Shown piece after piece: positions 13,806 to 22,783 of a stretch of 64,000 nucleotides of DNA (the stretch's first letter is position 1; each line of letters opens with the position of its first letter). The stretch spans positions 689 through 64,688 of the forward strand of contig VXAU01002079.1 of assembly GCA_013399695.1 (NCBI GenBank). Direction: 5' to 3'. This DNA is from Formicarius rufipectus (taxonomy: Eukaryota; Chordata; Aves; Passeriformes; Formicariidae). The notes beneath the pieces were generated by a model that made no database searches, was not told the DNA's origin, and was given only the letters and a program-made list of their open reading frames with translations. The position numbers and the translations under genes were made by a program.

Positions 13806-16800
13806 ATGTTTGACAACAGTCTTTGAAGATTTTCTACTTCAGAGTAGCTACTGATGGGCTGGTTGTACTACAGAGAGAACAAGCGGGGTTCCTCAGAGTG
13901 CGACCAACTGCTCCTGCCGAAGGCAAACGCTGGTGGGGAGGATGTCACTCCATGAGGCCACAGCACTAGCTCATAAAAATCCCGAGCAGCCCATGCCTAG
14001 TTGCGGTCGCCTTTTCATCCCAACATGGAGAACACACCAAGCGTAGCGGGGCCGCCGCGGCAAAGCGCCCACTAAACATGCCTTGTGCCTTCTGTCCCCG
14101 CTCCTTGTAGAGGACCCACCGCCTGCCCAAGGAGATGACCCCGGTGGAACCGGCTGCCTTCGCCGCCGAGCTCATCTCCCGCCTGGAGAAGCTGAAGCAG
14201 GAGCAGGAAACCATGGACTGTCTGGAGGAGAGGCTGCAGCAGATCAAGGAGGTAGGAGGATTCACCTTCCCGGGGCTGGGCAGAGCTCCGTGTGCCACCT
14301 GGGTGGGTGGGGGCCGTGTCCTGCCCACGGGAGGAGCGCGCTGTGGGATGGTGCTCTGCGGTTCATGGGATGGTGGGGGGCACATCCCTGACCTCTCCCA
14401 CTCACCCCCTGCCATCGCTTGCCCGGCAGGATGAGGAGAAGGAGTGCTCCGAGCTGCCCACCAGCCTGCAGGGCGGGCGGGACGTGGTGACCCCCCAACA
14501 CCCGCTGTCGCTCCTGCCCTCGGGCAGCTACGAGGAGGACCCCCAGGCCATCCTGGACGAGCACCTCTCCCGTGTGCTGAAGACCCCCGGCTGCCAGTCC
14601 CCCGGCGTGGGCCGGCACAGCCCCCGTGCCCGCTCCCCCGACCGCCTGCCCACGGGCAAACTGCCCCCCGGCACGACCCCGCTGGCGGCGTGCGCCGTGC
14701 TGGGCAAGGGCTTCGTCACCAAGCAGACCACCAAGCACGTCCACCACCACTACATCCACCACCACGCCGTGCCCAAGACGAAGGAGCAGCTCGAAGCCGA
14801 GGCGGCGCAGCGGGCACAGTGCTGCTGCCCCACGGGCGGCGACTACTACTGCTACCCCAAGTGCAAGGGCCACCCCAAAAACACTGACCACCCTCTCCCT
14901 CCGCTGGAGCCCTTCGGGTAAGTCACCAGCAAGTCTCTCCCCACCACGGCACCAGCCCCTAGCCCTCGAGGGGGCTGGTGGGGATGGGGACTGATGGTGG
15001 GCACGTGTCTCGTTTTGCCCCCAGCAGGACGGGGATGCTGCTGAAGAGGCCGGTGCGAGGAGGGGACAGCGTGGCCCTGCCCGGTGGGGACGGGGGGCTG
15101 CCCTGCCCCGGTGGGGCGCAGCTGCCGGGGGGTGAAGCAGACCGGGCGCAGAACGTCTGGCAGTGGATGCTGGAGAGCGAGAGACAAAATAAGCACAAGC
15201 CCCATAGGTAAATACGCAGCTGTCTACGGCAATATCGCTCCCGGTAAATATTTATATATTACATGGGCTGTCTATTTTTACAATCGCTAAAAACAAATGA
15301 GACTCTTTGCTCCTCCGGTTTAATATAAAAGCTGTTCCGCAGAACCAGAAAAACCACAAAAATGTCATGTTTTTGGCAACGAACCTCCTTTCATGTTATG
15401 ACAGACTTTCGAGAGGGAGCGAGCAGAATAGGAGCTGCTCTTAAAGTCATATTTTCCAGCTTTTCTAACCCGACTCCTTCCCCTCCCCAAGCACGCCGAG
15501 CACAAAGAAGGCCCACAGCTCCGAGGGCGCCAAGGGGGCCCCCGGCCGCCACCACCCGTGGGGGCCGGGCAGCCACCCCCGAGGGGCACAGCCCGCCCAC
15601 CCCTTCGTGCAGGACCCCGCCATGCCCCCGCTCAGCCCACCCAACACCCTGGCCCAGCTGGAGGAAGCGTGTCGCCGCCTCGCAGAGGTCTCCAAGCCGC
15701 AGAAGCCCCGGTAAGAACCACGGGAGGGTGGCTGGGGATGGTGTCCCTCCCACCCAGCCACGGGAGCGTGGGGATGGGTGGCTTGGCAGAGCCCCGAGGA
15801 TGAGCCCACCCTGGTCCCGAGCCCACCCTGCACGTGGAGCTCAGGGACTGTTGCTGTGCCGCTCTTTGGATGGCTGCAACTTGCCCGGTTTTTTTCCCCC
15901 TGGGACAGGTTCCAGCTCCGTTACCGAGTGGGGAATTGGGCTGGTTATCGTTCATTTGGGTATGGGAGGATAAATTAGCCCACAGCATTTTTAATTCTTC
16001 CTTTGATTGTTTACAACATGTGAGGCTTGATACAAAGAGCGAACTTAACGACCCACAGGAGACTCCAATTAAGAAGATTGTATTTCAACAATCTTTTTTT
16101 TTAAGTTGGGGTTTTTTTTGTTTGTTTTTTCTATCTTTGTTTATTTTTTTTTTCTTCTTTTCCTTCCCTTCTCGCCCTCCCCTTCCCCACTTCAGATGTT
16201 CCACCTCGAATCAGCAGAGGGACCGAAACCACTCGGCTGCCATTCAGGGGGGCAGCACCCCTTTCTGCAATGCAAGTCTGACGACAGAAGAGTGAGTATT
16301 GCACATGCAGAAAGGGCTTGGGAAATAAATATCTCTCGCTCTCATATTTTCATTAAATGGATTCCACTTTGAAAAGGGAGGAAATTCTTACATCTGAAAT
16401 TTTGTCTTTCAAAGATTCTTCTTAAAGAAAGAACAAAACATTTTCAAATCTTGTCTCTGGCTCTTTTTAACTTGCATTCCTGTAAAGTGGACAAAGATTG
16501 GATTAGTCTAATTACAGGATGGTTCTTTTAACAAGAAATCTGCTACAGAGAGGTCTAAAATGGCCTAAATAATTAAAGTTTTCTTTCTTACCCTCTTCAT
16601 CTTAAGCAATGAGTAATGTTTGAAGTCCAGACTGAGCCACCTGACTAGAGCCTTTCATTTTTAATTGGTTGACCTTAAGTCCACCAGCTGTCTTTGCTAG
16701 CAGCTTTTTTTCTGAAGCCACTCTACAAAGACTTAGAACAAATTAGGAAGACTAAATTACTGCGGACTAACACTTTGTGACCTTTTGACATGCCAAGTGT

Positions 16801-19800
16801 ACATTGCCTCAGAAGCAGTTGTAGGTTTGGCTGCATGGTATTCACGAGAGCATTGCCATTTTGCTTGGTAATGTTGTTTTAATTATTCTCTAAGAAGGGT
16901 TTTCTGGGTGAAAGTGGCAAAATCCAGTTAATTTTATCTCCTCACTGGGAAAAATAAGATCACCTGAGTGCTTCAGGTGAAGCATCTGGTGGTGGGTTTG
17001 CTTCGTGAGCTGGTGGTTTCAAGTGGGTTTGTGCATGAGGGGAAAACTTGGCAGATGCTTTGTGTGAAGGCAGATGAAATGAGCCTTTCAAAATCCAAGG
17101 TGTGCAGTCCTGGGGCTCACCACAGGCTCAGTGTAGCTGGTGAGCCCCACAGCTGCTCACCTGGCTTATGGTGAGCCCCACACCTGCTCACCTGGCCTGT
17201 GGTCCTGCTCTGATGCTTCCAAGAGGCACCCAACCAACCTCCATCCCCCAGATCACCCATCCAATAAGGTGGTGTGAGGTGTCTGTGATGTTGTGATTCC
17301 AAAGGGGGATGGCAAAGGTTAGACAGTAGAGAGAAATTCCCCCATGGGAGGGTGGGCAGGCCCTGGCACAGGTTGGGCAGAGAAGCTGTGGCTGCCCAAG
17401 GGCAGGTTGATGGGGCTTGGAGCAACCTGGGCTGGTGGAAGGTGTCCCTGCCCATGGCAGGGGGGTGGGATGAGCTCAGTTTTAAGATCCCTTCCAACCC
17501 AAACCATTCTGATTCCCACCAGGAGCTGTTGGGGCAGCCCAGGAAAGGGCTGTGCAAACACTTCCCAGCCAGGACAGAAATATCTGATTTTTCTGCTCCT
17601 GCCCAGGGTGTTTCTGACAGCATTGCATGTGGAAGGAGCACTGCTGGTTTGAGTGTGGTGAAACAGCCTATTCTCAAATGGAAAAATAGAGGGGTTTGTG
17701 TGTGCTTTCTGTTTTTCAGCCACAAAGAGCCAAAGAAACTGCCAGTTCTTCACACCTCTCAGTCTAGTGAGCTGGTTGTCACCTATTTTTTTTGTGGAGA
17801 AGAAATTCCCTACAGGAGGATGTTAAAGGCCCAGAGCCTGACACTTGGGCACTTTAAAGAACAGCTGAGCAAAAAGGGAAATTACAGGTAAGAATCTTTG
17901 ATTTGTGTTTTCTTCAGTGTGTTTTACCAAGTCAAAAGAATTAGCAGAACTTTTGCAGGGCTACCAACAGTGTCATGTTGGCCTCAGTTTTCAGGAGGTG
18001 TAGATCATCTTACTTTCTTCCCACTCAAGCCAGGAGCAAGTGGGAGACTGAAAAGGTGCCACAACTTGTCTGCAGGGCCACCTCCTTCCCACCTCCCCAG
18101 TTGCATTAGGATCTTTGCTCCAGTCCTCAAAAACCATGAATAGAGGGAAATCTGAGATGGCTTTGTGGCAGAGGTGTTGGAGTGGTGGGATTCGGTTCCC
18201 AGACTGGGGGTCAGTGTTCATCTTGGTGCTGGTCTCCTGCTTTGCCTGCTGTTTACTGGGTTAATTTTTGATTGTTTTTTGCAGTGGTGTGGCTGTGAAT
18301 GGGCTCAGTGACAGGCTGGGGTGGTGCAGTTGAGGGACATGGAGCTGAGATGGAGCTCCCTCACTTTTCTCTTCATTAGGGGAAAAGAAAAACATCTGCC
18401 CTGCGGGGGAAGCTCCACCAGCAATACCCAGATCCTCCTCAGAAATGCCAACAAATCCTGCTGGTCTGGTTTCCAGGGCACAGCTCCCAGTTTAACCAGT
18501 TTACTGCTTCCTCTGCCCTTGCAGTTCTCATGGCAGCAGCTGCACTTTGGCTCTTTTTGCTGCCATTTCTCCCAGTGGGTCTGGCCACTCTTGGGGTCTT
18601 CTCTTGGCCACTTCTGCAGGAGAGGGACATTTGAGCTGTTCTTTTGCATTTGCACTGAAATTGGTGGTGCTGCAGAGAACTGGGTGTCTTGCCCTGGAAC
18701 TGATTTAACCTCCAGATAGTCATTTGGGTTTGGTTTGAGGAATTCTCCCTTGTTGCCCCATCAGTGGCCTCTCTAGCTTTGGGAAGTCCACCCATGCAGC
18801 CCCGTGGTTGGTCACCCACGGGCACTCTCAGGCTGTGGGAATGCTGGGTTGGGGTCTCTCAGTGGCTGTTGCATAGTGGGACTGAAATACTGCCCCTATT
18901 TCCCCCAAACCATCTTTGCAGCCCACCCAGCTGCCATCAGATGGCACCCGCCTGCAAGGCCACCCACCCTGGACACCCTGCAGCACGGAGGTCCCTGGAG
19001 TTCTGGCACCCTTGGGCCACTTTCCAGCACCTAAAGCCTCCCCCAGTTCTTCTCCTCCTCATGCCCCATGTGCAGACCAGTTTCCCTGACCTCTCCTCTG
19101 CTCTGCCAACTCCAGTGTCTGGGTAGTCCCACCCCCTCCCCAAAAAAACCCTTTTATTTAAGGTTTGTTTATTTTCTGTGACATCTTCTGTGTGATGCCC
19201 GAGTGCAGGACTAGGCTCCTAAAACCTCTGTGGCCCAAAAGCCCCTCCAGGTGCAATTATTTGTGCCTTGTCAGACTGTAATTACTTTAGAAAATGTTTT
19301 TAAGTGACTGACAAGGATGAAACAACGTTTTGCTTAGATCTCACCCCTTTACACCTGGGTAAAGACAATACAGAAATTTATAAAAGGAACTTGGGTACGT
19401 GCCCAGTATTTTATCTTGCACAGACACAAGGTGAAACTAATTACACAAATGTGTGTACCTCCAGGGAATCATTTTGATCTAAGCTTTGACTTTTGGCTGG
19501 ACTTTGAGTGAAACTGCGGGTGACCTTCAGGGAAGAGGTCCACGGTGCCCGGAGTGGCGTGTGTGTTACGGGGAGGCACTAACTAGGCTGCTTTGGTCAC
19601 ATCTGGCATTGATTTCTTTTTAAGGCACATTTAATAAGCATGTCTTTGAAGCCCTTGCCTTTCATTTAATGCACAAAGACATGCAGAAATGCTCTGCTCT
19701 CCAAATTCCTTATTGATTGGCTCAGTTGGCGAGGCGGGTACCTCGGGCTGCCGCGATGCCAGCGCCGCGCCGTGGGGCATCCCGGGAGGAGCTGCCTGGC

Positions 19801-20816
19801 TGGGCTTCCCACCCCCTAAAACCCTCCAAAAGAAAAAAAATCAGGAAAAAAAAAAATGAAAAAAGAGCAGGAATTAAGCAGTGATTTAATACTGATGGCG
19901 TTAACAAAAAACAAACACACAGAAAAGGGAAGGGTGGGTGGTGTGGGGTGATGCGGAGATGGCAGCGGCTCAAGCCTGGGAGCCCCGATTGGTGCCAGAT
20001 GTCCCCAAAAAGGGAATTTCAAACAAGGAAATAAGGGAGCAGAGCTTGCCACAGAAAACATGGCTCAATGGAAAGCCCGTTTCAGAGCAAATAAGAGCAG
20101 AGGGTGACTTGCTTGAAGATGTTGTAGGGGTGGGTTTTGTTAATTTTTATACGCTTCGCCCTCCTCCTTTTCTTCTTCCTCCCCCCCCCCCAGTTTCTCT
20201 GTGAAATAAGGTTGTAATTATGTAAAAGGTCATAGTGTGTTTGCTCAAATGAAAAATTTGTAAACACAGCCAGGGCTTGGGCTTGGGGAGGAAGTTAGTG
20301 GGGAGAGAAGCTGTTGTCTGGACAGGGGAGAGGGAGGGGCAAGTTCTTTGTAATTCATTCAAACTTTGCTTGGGGAGTTTTGGGTTTATTTCAGGGCTGC
20401 AGTCCTGGGGATTTGTGGCCTTGACCTGTAGCGTGGAAGGTGGTGGGACTTGGGCCCTTGACTTCCATGAGTGCAGACTCTGAAGGACTTAAATAATACG
20501 GTTTTTTTCCTTGCTGACCCATTAAAGATGCAACATGTGTCAATTCAGCTTGGAATGACTACAAAAATAGGTCCTAACCATACCTGGACTAAGTGGAGCT
20601 GGTTTCATCTCTTTAATTGAAAAGAGGGATCTTTTATCCCCCTACCAAAATAGTTTTAATGCACCCTGAAACTAAAAAGATTTGCAGGCTGATGTGACTC
20701 ATTTAAAAACATGTATTAGAGTAGTCACTAAGTAAAAAAACTCAAATTCTGGGACCTTCTGTGGTTCTTTCAGCTTCAGCAGTAAAAGTGAGCTTCATTT
20801 GATCTCCTTTCCCATC

Positions 20817-20852
<36 letters not shown>

Positions 20853-22135
20853 ATTACAAACCCCTTTCCCTTGACAAACATCTGCCAACCCCAGTTGTCT
20901 GGAAACTACAGGGGAGGGGTTAATTTATTTTTTTTATACATACATTTTTTGCTTTGTAATCCATCTGATGGAGCTTTTTCCATCGCTGGCAATCAGATGG
21001 CAAAGCCCTTTTCCGAGGGAACAGGCACATCCAAGGAGGTGTTCGGCGGCAGACGGACAGACTCCCTAAATGCTACCCCTCTGAATGGAAGCCCTTCATT
21101 TGTGCATATGCAATTAAGCAGCCTTAGAAGGAAGAAAGCTCCAAACGGGATAAAAGGAACCTTTAATCAAGAAGCTGAACGGTCTAATTCAGGATAATAG
21201 AGGGGTCCTTACTGTTTGACACAGGAGGGGTGGGGGTGCCCTTTGTCTCTGGCAGCGTTGGCTTCATGATCTAACGACCCGGAGCAAAAGAGCAGGAATG
21301 CAGGACACTGCTACTTGACCTCCCCGTGTCACGTCCTGGGGGCTGGACCAGGGTTTTCCAGGGTTATCCAGTGTTTTCCAGGGATCTCCAGGGCTCCTCA
21401 GGGTTCCCCTGAAGCAAATATAGGAGTTTCTGTCACTTAGCACGGAGACGTGAATTGGTTGTTCCCAACGTGAGGCTCCCGGGATGTGTTTTGGGGTTTC
21501 TTTTTATTCCCAATAGGAATGCCACAGAGTTTCAGCTCCTGCGTTGCAGGAAGCTGGGAAGGGTTTGCTTTTAATCCGTCCTTTTAATAACAGTTGCTAA
21601 TTTTAATGTTGGGCTTGAGCTTTGAAACAAGAAAACACATGAAAGAAAGAAGGTGGGGAGAGAGGGGAGCCTTAAGAATGCTTCGCTTTGAAATGGTGTT
21701 TATTTATTTTGTAAAGAAGATATTTGAGCAGAAATGGCTGGGCTTTCTAATTTTCTTTATGGCTGGGGGTGTCCACTGCCCAAGTGTGTGCTCTGCTCCC
21801 TGCAGGAGCGGGTGTCACCACCGAGGAGCACAGCCCTGCTCCCCCCAGCCCGTGGCATCCCTGGGGATGCTTTCATGTCGCTGAGGTGCTCCTGGAGGAA
21901 CATCCTGGGAGGGAGAAATTGGAAATGCTGTGGTTAAGAGAACTGGCAAAGCACCCTTTGCTTTTCCCTTTTGATTCTTTAACTGTGTTTTAATTCTCTT
22001 TACCACAGATACTACTTCAAAAAGGCAAGCGACGAGTTCGACTGCGGCGCGGTGTTTGAAGAGATTTGGGAAGATGAAACCATCCTGCCCATGTACGAAG
22101 GAAGGATCCTGGGCAAAGTAGAAAGGATTGATTGA
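140..22135 (+). CDS. AXIN2: AXIN2 (axin-2/conductin/axil), whole coding region in ten exons
   Basis: Cytoplasmic scaffold of the beta-catenin destruction complex; it holds APC, GSK3, CK1 and beta-catenin together and is itself induced by Wnt signalling. The coding exons are 140-963, 6760-6900, 12099-12201, 14111-14251, 14430-14917, 15025-15207, 15492-15710, 16196-16291, 17720-17887 and 22009-22135. They sum to 2490 nt, that is 829 residues plus TGA; every junction keeps frame and all introns are GT-AG. Order of parts: tankyrase-type motif RPPVPG at 23-28, RGS domain about 81-203, acidic Ser-rich stretch about 295-322, GSK3-binding helix about 366-403, beta-catenin-binding helix about 439-457, His-rich HVHHHYIHHH at 506-515, VWQWMLESER at 610-619, DIX domain about 748-829 ending KVERID. 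Human AXIN2 is 843 residues; part of the difference is a missing His/Pro stretch in exon 6. The paralogue AXIN1 is less likely because residues match AXIN2 throughout, including the N-terminal LPDPSSSFREDAPRPPVPGE. Confidence 0.97.
1480..1495. repeat. (TG)n microsatellite
   Basis: About seven TG dinucleotides in a row in intron 2, between CTC and AGACGTG. Short; possibly polymorphic. Confidence 0.8.
4973..5036. repeat. Imperfect tandem repeat, GAGCATCCTGAG units
   Basis: Three or four imperfect units of about 16-18 bp with the core GAGCATCCTGAG in intron 2. A local duplication with no obvious function. Confidence 0.5.
5789..5803. promoter_or_regulatory. Inverted pair of TCF/LEF-type motifs in intron 2
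   Basis: CTTTGATA and TACAAAG lie back to back, so the 15 bases read as TCF-like sites on both strands. The surrounding 5735-5910 is AT-rich and also has CTTATC GATA-type motifs. AXIN2 is a known direct target of TCF/beta-catenin; use of this site is inferred. Confidence 0.4.
6760..6900 (+). CDS. AXIN2: AXIN2 exon 3
   Basis: This 141-bp exon encodes residues 275 (completed) to 322 (split): the SFKRNDPVNPYH stretch, the SGYVFAPATSANDSE block and the acidic Ser-rich SSDALTDDSMSMTD segment. The acceptor is CCCTAG|G at 6760 and the donor GT|GTGAGT at 6901. Phase in and out is 2, so skipping it would keep frame. Confidence 0.95.
8936..8951. repeat. Poly-G run
   Basis: About sixteen consecutive G followed by AGGAAGGGGGA and then a T run. 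It can form a quadruplex on its own and is a likely site of sequencing or length error. Confidence 0.7.
10654..10750. repeat. 23-bp tandem repeat, about four copies
   Basis: The unit AGCTGTGGTTGATGGCC plus GTGGCC repeats with an exact 23-bp step (unit starts 10677, 10700, 10723, 10746), preceded by one diverged copy. It lies in intron 3. Because 23 is not a multiple of three it is open in several frames, but it is non-coding. Confidence 0.9.
12099..12201 (+). CDS. AXIN2: AXIN2 exon 4
   Basis: A 103-bp exon. Its first base completes Val322, then it encodes residues 323-356, DGIPPYRMGSKKQLQREMHR through VSLPHFP. This basic stretch is strongly conserved among AXIN2 proteins and leads into the GSK3-binding part. 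Acceptor GTGCAG|A, donor CCG|GTAAGT at 12202, ending in phase 0. Confidence 0.94.
12202..14110 (+). other. AXIN2: AXIN2 intron 4
   Basis: A 1909-bp intron. It has an AT-rich non-repetitive block at about 12700-13080 with a TCF/LEF-type CTTTGATC at 13002-13009, G-rich then T-rich sequence at 13160-13290, and a long pyrimidine/T tract at 13576-13804 with an ambiguous base at 13747. A short GC-rich spot (14045-14065) lies just before exon 5. Confidence 0.9.
13576..13804. repeat. Long T-rich/polypyrimidine low-complexity tract with one N
   Basis: About 230 bases of T and C with several T homopolymers, the last over 25 bases, and an undetermined base at 13747. The tract lengths and the CNCGAGGGG island between them are probably not accurate. 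Confidence 0.85.
14111..14251 (+). CDS. AXIN2: AXIN2 exon 5: GSK3-binding helix
   Basis: A 141-bp phase-0 exon encoding residues 357-403, from RTHRLPKEM to LEERLQQIKE. The segment VEPAAFAAELISRLEKLK matches the amphipathic helix by which axins dock on GSK3; Leu and Phe line one face. Acceptor TTGTAG|AGG, donor GAG|GTAGGA at 14252. It is GC-rich. Confidence 0.94.
14252..14429 (+). other. AXIN2: AXIN2 intron 5
   Basis: A short 178-bp GC-rich intron between donor GTAGGA and acceptor CGGCAG. Nothing else is seen in it. Confidence 0.9.
14430..14917 (+). CDS. AXIN2: AXIN2 exon 6: beta-catenin-binding helix and His-rich linker
   Basis: A 488-bp exon for residues 404-565 and two bases of codon 566. 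It holds the block HPLSLLPSGSYEEDPQ, the helix ILDEHLSRVLKTPGCQSPGV (residues 444-463; the axin helix that fills the beta-catenin armadillo groove lies around 439-457), an SPRARSPDR phosphosite-like stretch, GFVTKQTTKHVHHHYIHHH (497-515) and a Cys-rich CCCPTGGDYYCYPKC (534-548). Compared with human AXIN2, the His6 and Pro/Gly stretch between SPD and GKLPP is reduced to RLPT. Donor GG|GTAAGT at 14918. Very GC-rich with many CpGs. Confidence 0.95.
14918..15024 (+). other. AXIN2: AXIN2 intron 6
   Basis: A 107-bp intron that ends in a tandem acceptor, CCCCAGCAG|G. See the exon 7 entry for the two possible splice positions. Confidence 0.88.
15025..15207 (+). CDS. AXIN2: AXIN2 exon 7 (tandem acceptor)
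   Basis: Exon for residues 566-626 and two bases of Ser627. It encodes a Gly/Pro-rich linker (RGGDSVALPGGDGG) and the conserved AQNVWQWMLESERQ (607-620). The acceptor is a CAGCAG tandem: splicing at 15025 gives Gly-Arg-Thr, splicing at 15028 gives Gly-Thr, a one-residue difference in frame. I used 15025 because it keeps the Arg that aligns with GSRG of human AXIN2. The donor is AG|GTAAAT at 15208. Mammalian AXIN2 carries mononucleotide tracts in this exon that mutate in mismatch-repair-deficient tumours; G/C runs are also present here. Confidence 0.92.
15208..15491 (+). other. AXIN2: AXIN2 intron 7, AT-rich
   Basis: A 284-bp intron, strongly AT-rich and non-repetitive although both flanking exons are very GC-rich. 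It has TAAATATTTATATATTAC, AATATAAAAG and AAAAACCACAAAAATG stretches and a weak donor GTAAAT. This looks like a selected noncoding block. Confidence 0.85.
15492..15710 (+). CDS. AXIN2: AXIN2 exon 8
   Basis: A 219-bp exon for residues 627-699 and two bases of Arg700. It starts STPSTKKAH, passes through a Gly/His/Pro-rich variable part (GRHHPWGPGSHPRG) and ends with the conserved DPAMPPLSPPNTLAQLEEAC and RRLAEVSKP (668-696), in the region that in axins binds PP2A and other partners. Acceptor CCCAAG|C, a less common AAG acceptor; donor CG|GTAAGA at 15711. Confidence 0.93.
15711..16195 (+). other. AXIN2: AXIN2 intron 8
   Basis: A 485-bp intron. Its first half is GC-rich. The second half (15940-16090) is AT-rich and includes CTTTGATTGTTTAC at 16001-16014 and TACAAAG at 16031-16037, that is TCF- and forkhead-type motifs within 37 bp. 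A long T/C tract leads to acceptor TTTCAG-type TTCAG|A. Confidence 0.88.
16001..16037. promoter_or_regulatory. TCF-FOX-TCF type motif cluster in intron 8
   Basis: CTTTGATT overlaps a forkhead-like TTGTTTAC (16007-16014), followed by TACAAAG (a TCF core on the other strand). Motif matches only; enhancer activity is inferred from AXIN2 being a Wnt target. Confidence 0.35.
16196..16291 (+). CDS. AXIN2: AXIN2 exon 9
   Basis: A 96-bp exon for Arg700 (completed) to Glu731 and two bases of Asp732. It includes the conserved NQQRDRNHSA and a variable end (IQGGSTPFCNASLTTE) matching the human VQTGATPFSNPSLAPE stretch. Acceptor TTCAG|A, donor GA|GTGAGT at 16292. Length divisible by three with matching phase, so skipping would keep frame. 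Confidence 0.92.
17139..17200. repeat. 31-bp tandem duplication
   Basis: Two copies of a unit beginning GTGAGCCCCACA and ending CTCACCTGGC, differing at a few bases. Each unit has GTGAGC and GCTCAC arms and can fold back. Confidence 0.75.
17318..17516 (+). mobile_element. CR1-type LINE 3' end (plus strand)
   Basis: The stretch matches the 3'UTR end of avian CR1: GAGGGTGGGCAGGCCCTGGC, then GAGAAGCTGTGGCTGCCC, GAGCAACCTGGGCTGGTGGA, TCCCTGCCCATGGCAGGGGG and the terminal CCCTTCCAACCCAAACCATT before a short ATTCTGATTC tail. It is 5'-truncated and has an internal deletion after GGCTGCCC. Confidence 0.88.
17720..17887 (+). CDS. AXIN2: AXIN2 exon 10: first part of the DIX domain
   Basis: A 168-bp exon from Asp732 to Tyr787 and two bases of Arg788. 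After HKEPKKLPVL it enters the DIX domain at about residue 748: ELVVTYFFCGEEIPYRR (749-765) and LTLGHFKEQLSKKGNY (772-787). DIX domains polymerise head to tail and join axin to Dishevelled. Acceptor TTTTCAG|C, donor AG|GTAAGA at 17888. Confidence 0.96.
20820..20847. repeat. Poly-A run
   Basis: About 27 consecutive A in intron 10. The sequence before it does not resemble a retrocopy or a known SINE, so I treat it as a homopolymer. Confidence 0.8.
21345..21410. repeat. Imperfect CCAGGG tandem repeat
   Basis: About four diverged units of 14-17 bp with the cores CCAGGGTTTTCCAGGG and CCAGGGATCTCCAGGG. Confidence 0.5.
22009..22135 (+). CDS. AXIN2: AXIN2 exon 11, coding part: end of the DIX domain
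   Basis: Codon 788 is completed at 22009; residues 789-829 follow (YYFKKASDEFDCGAVFEEIW to GRILGKVERID) and TGA at 22133-22135. This is the C-terminal half of the DIX fold and differs from mammalian AXIN2 by very few residues (for example DEFDCGAVF for DEFACGAVF). Acceptor CCACAG|A. Confidence 0.96.
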
Positions 22136-22777
22136 TGGCATCTGTGTTGCTTAAGAAAAGTTAAGCTAGAAAAGTCTTTGGACACACAACAGTAGTGATG
22201 ACAAGAAAAGGAAAAAAAAAACTCTGAAGGAAAGTTTTTGAACCAATGAAGAAAAAAAGGTGAAGTCGATGAAGACTTTGCTGAATTAGCCTTAGAGGAA
22301 AAAAAAATGGCATTTATTATTCATGAGTTGGGTACTGAGATGATAAAAACCCCAGACTATTTATTAGAAACATGACCACTGTTGGCTATCGGAGATGCAG
22401 ACCCTGTTTGAGAGACTTCCATACATAATATATGATTTCCTGGGGATCTGAAATCTATGGACTAAGAGAAACTGTGTATAGCTTACCTTAACAGTAATCC
22501 TTATTGATATTTATTGAACAGTCTGTTTTCCCTTAAGTCCAGTTTTTGGATATGCTGCTTTAACAATGGAGAAGAGAGGGGCTGGGAAGGGGGGGGTGAG
22601 GGGAGGAAGGATTATTTTATTTTTTTACATTGTTCCCACTATCTAAAATTTAGGACTTTGGCAATGAGCTCATTTGTGATGGTTTGAAGGGGGAGGAGGG
22701 AAGGAGTGATGTCACACCCAGTATTTCTCGAAGTGAAGAGAAAACGTTCCTAAAAAATTAATAATAATAGAAGCTGA

Positions 22778-22783
22778 AATAAA
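22778..22783 (+). terminator. AXIN2: Proximal poly(A) signal AATAAA of AXIN2
   Basis: A canonical AATAAA about 640 bp after the stop codon, followed within 20-40 bp by T/G-containing sequence. Use would give a short 3'UTR without the distal elements. Confidence 0.5.

Larger units (their letters stand above)
16292..17719 (+). other. AXIN2: AXIN2 intron 9
   Basis: A 1428-bp intron. From 16320 to 16960 it is AT-rich, CpG-poor and non-repetitive. It then holds a 31-bp tandem duplication (17139-17200) and a plus-strand CR1 3' end (about 17318-17516). Acceptor TTTTCAG. Confidence 0.88.
17888..22008 (+). other. AXIN2: AXIN2 intron 10
   Basis: A 4121-bp intron. A TCF-like CTTTGATT lies 8 bp into it (17896). 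AT-rich, non-repetitive blocks occupy about 19150-19500, 19610-19720 and 20500-21190. There is a CpG-rich spot at 19727-19795, a run of 27 A at 20820-20847 and short CCAGGG repeats at 21345-21410. Acceptor ACCACAG. Confidence 0.88.

Noticed and set aside
15025..15027. A sequencing insertion in place of a real tandem acceptor at exon 7
   Set aside because: Both AGs keep frame and the longer form aligns with the Arg in the human protein, so a true NAGNAG acceptor is the simpler reading.
20820..20900. Poly-A run considered as the tail of a processed retrocopy
   Set aside because: The sequence before the run shows no cDNA-like open frame, known SINE or target-site duplication.
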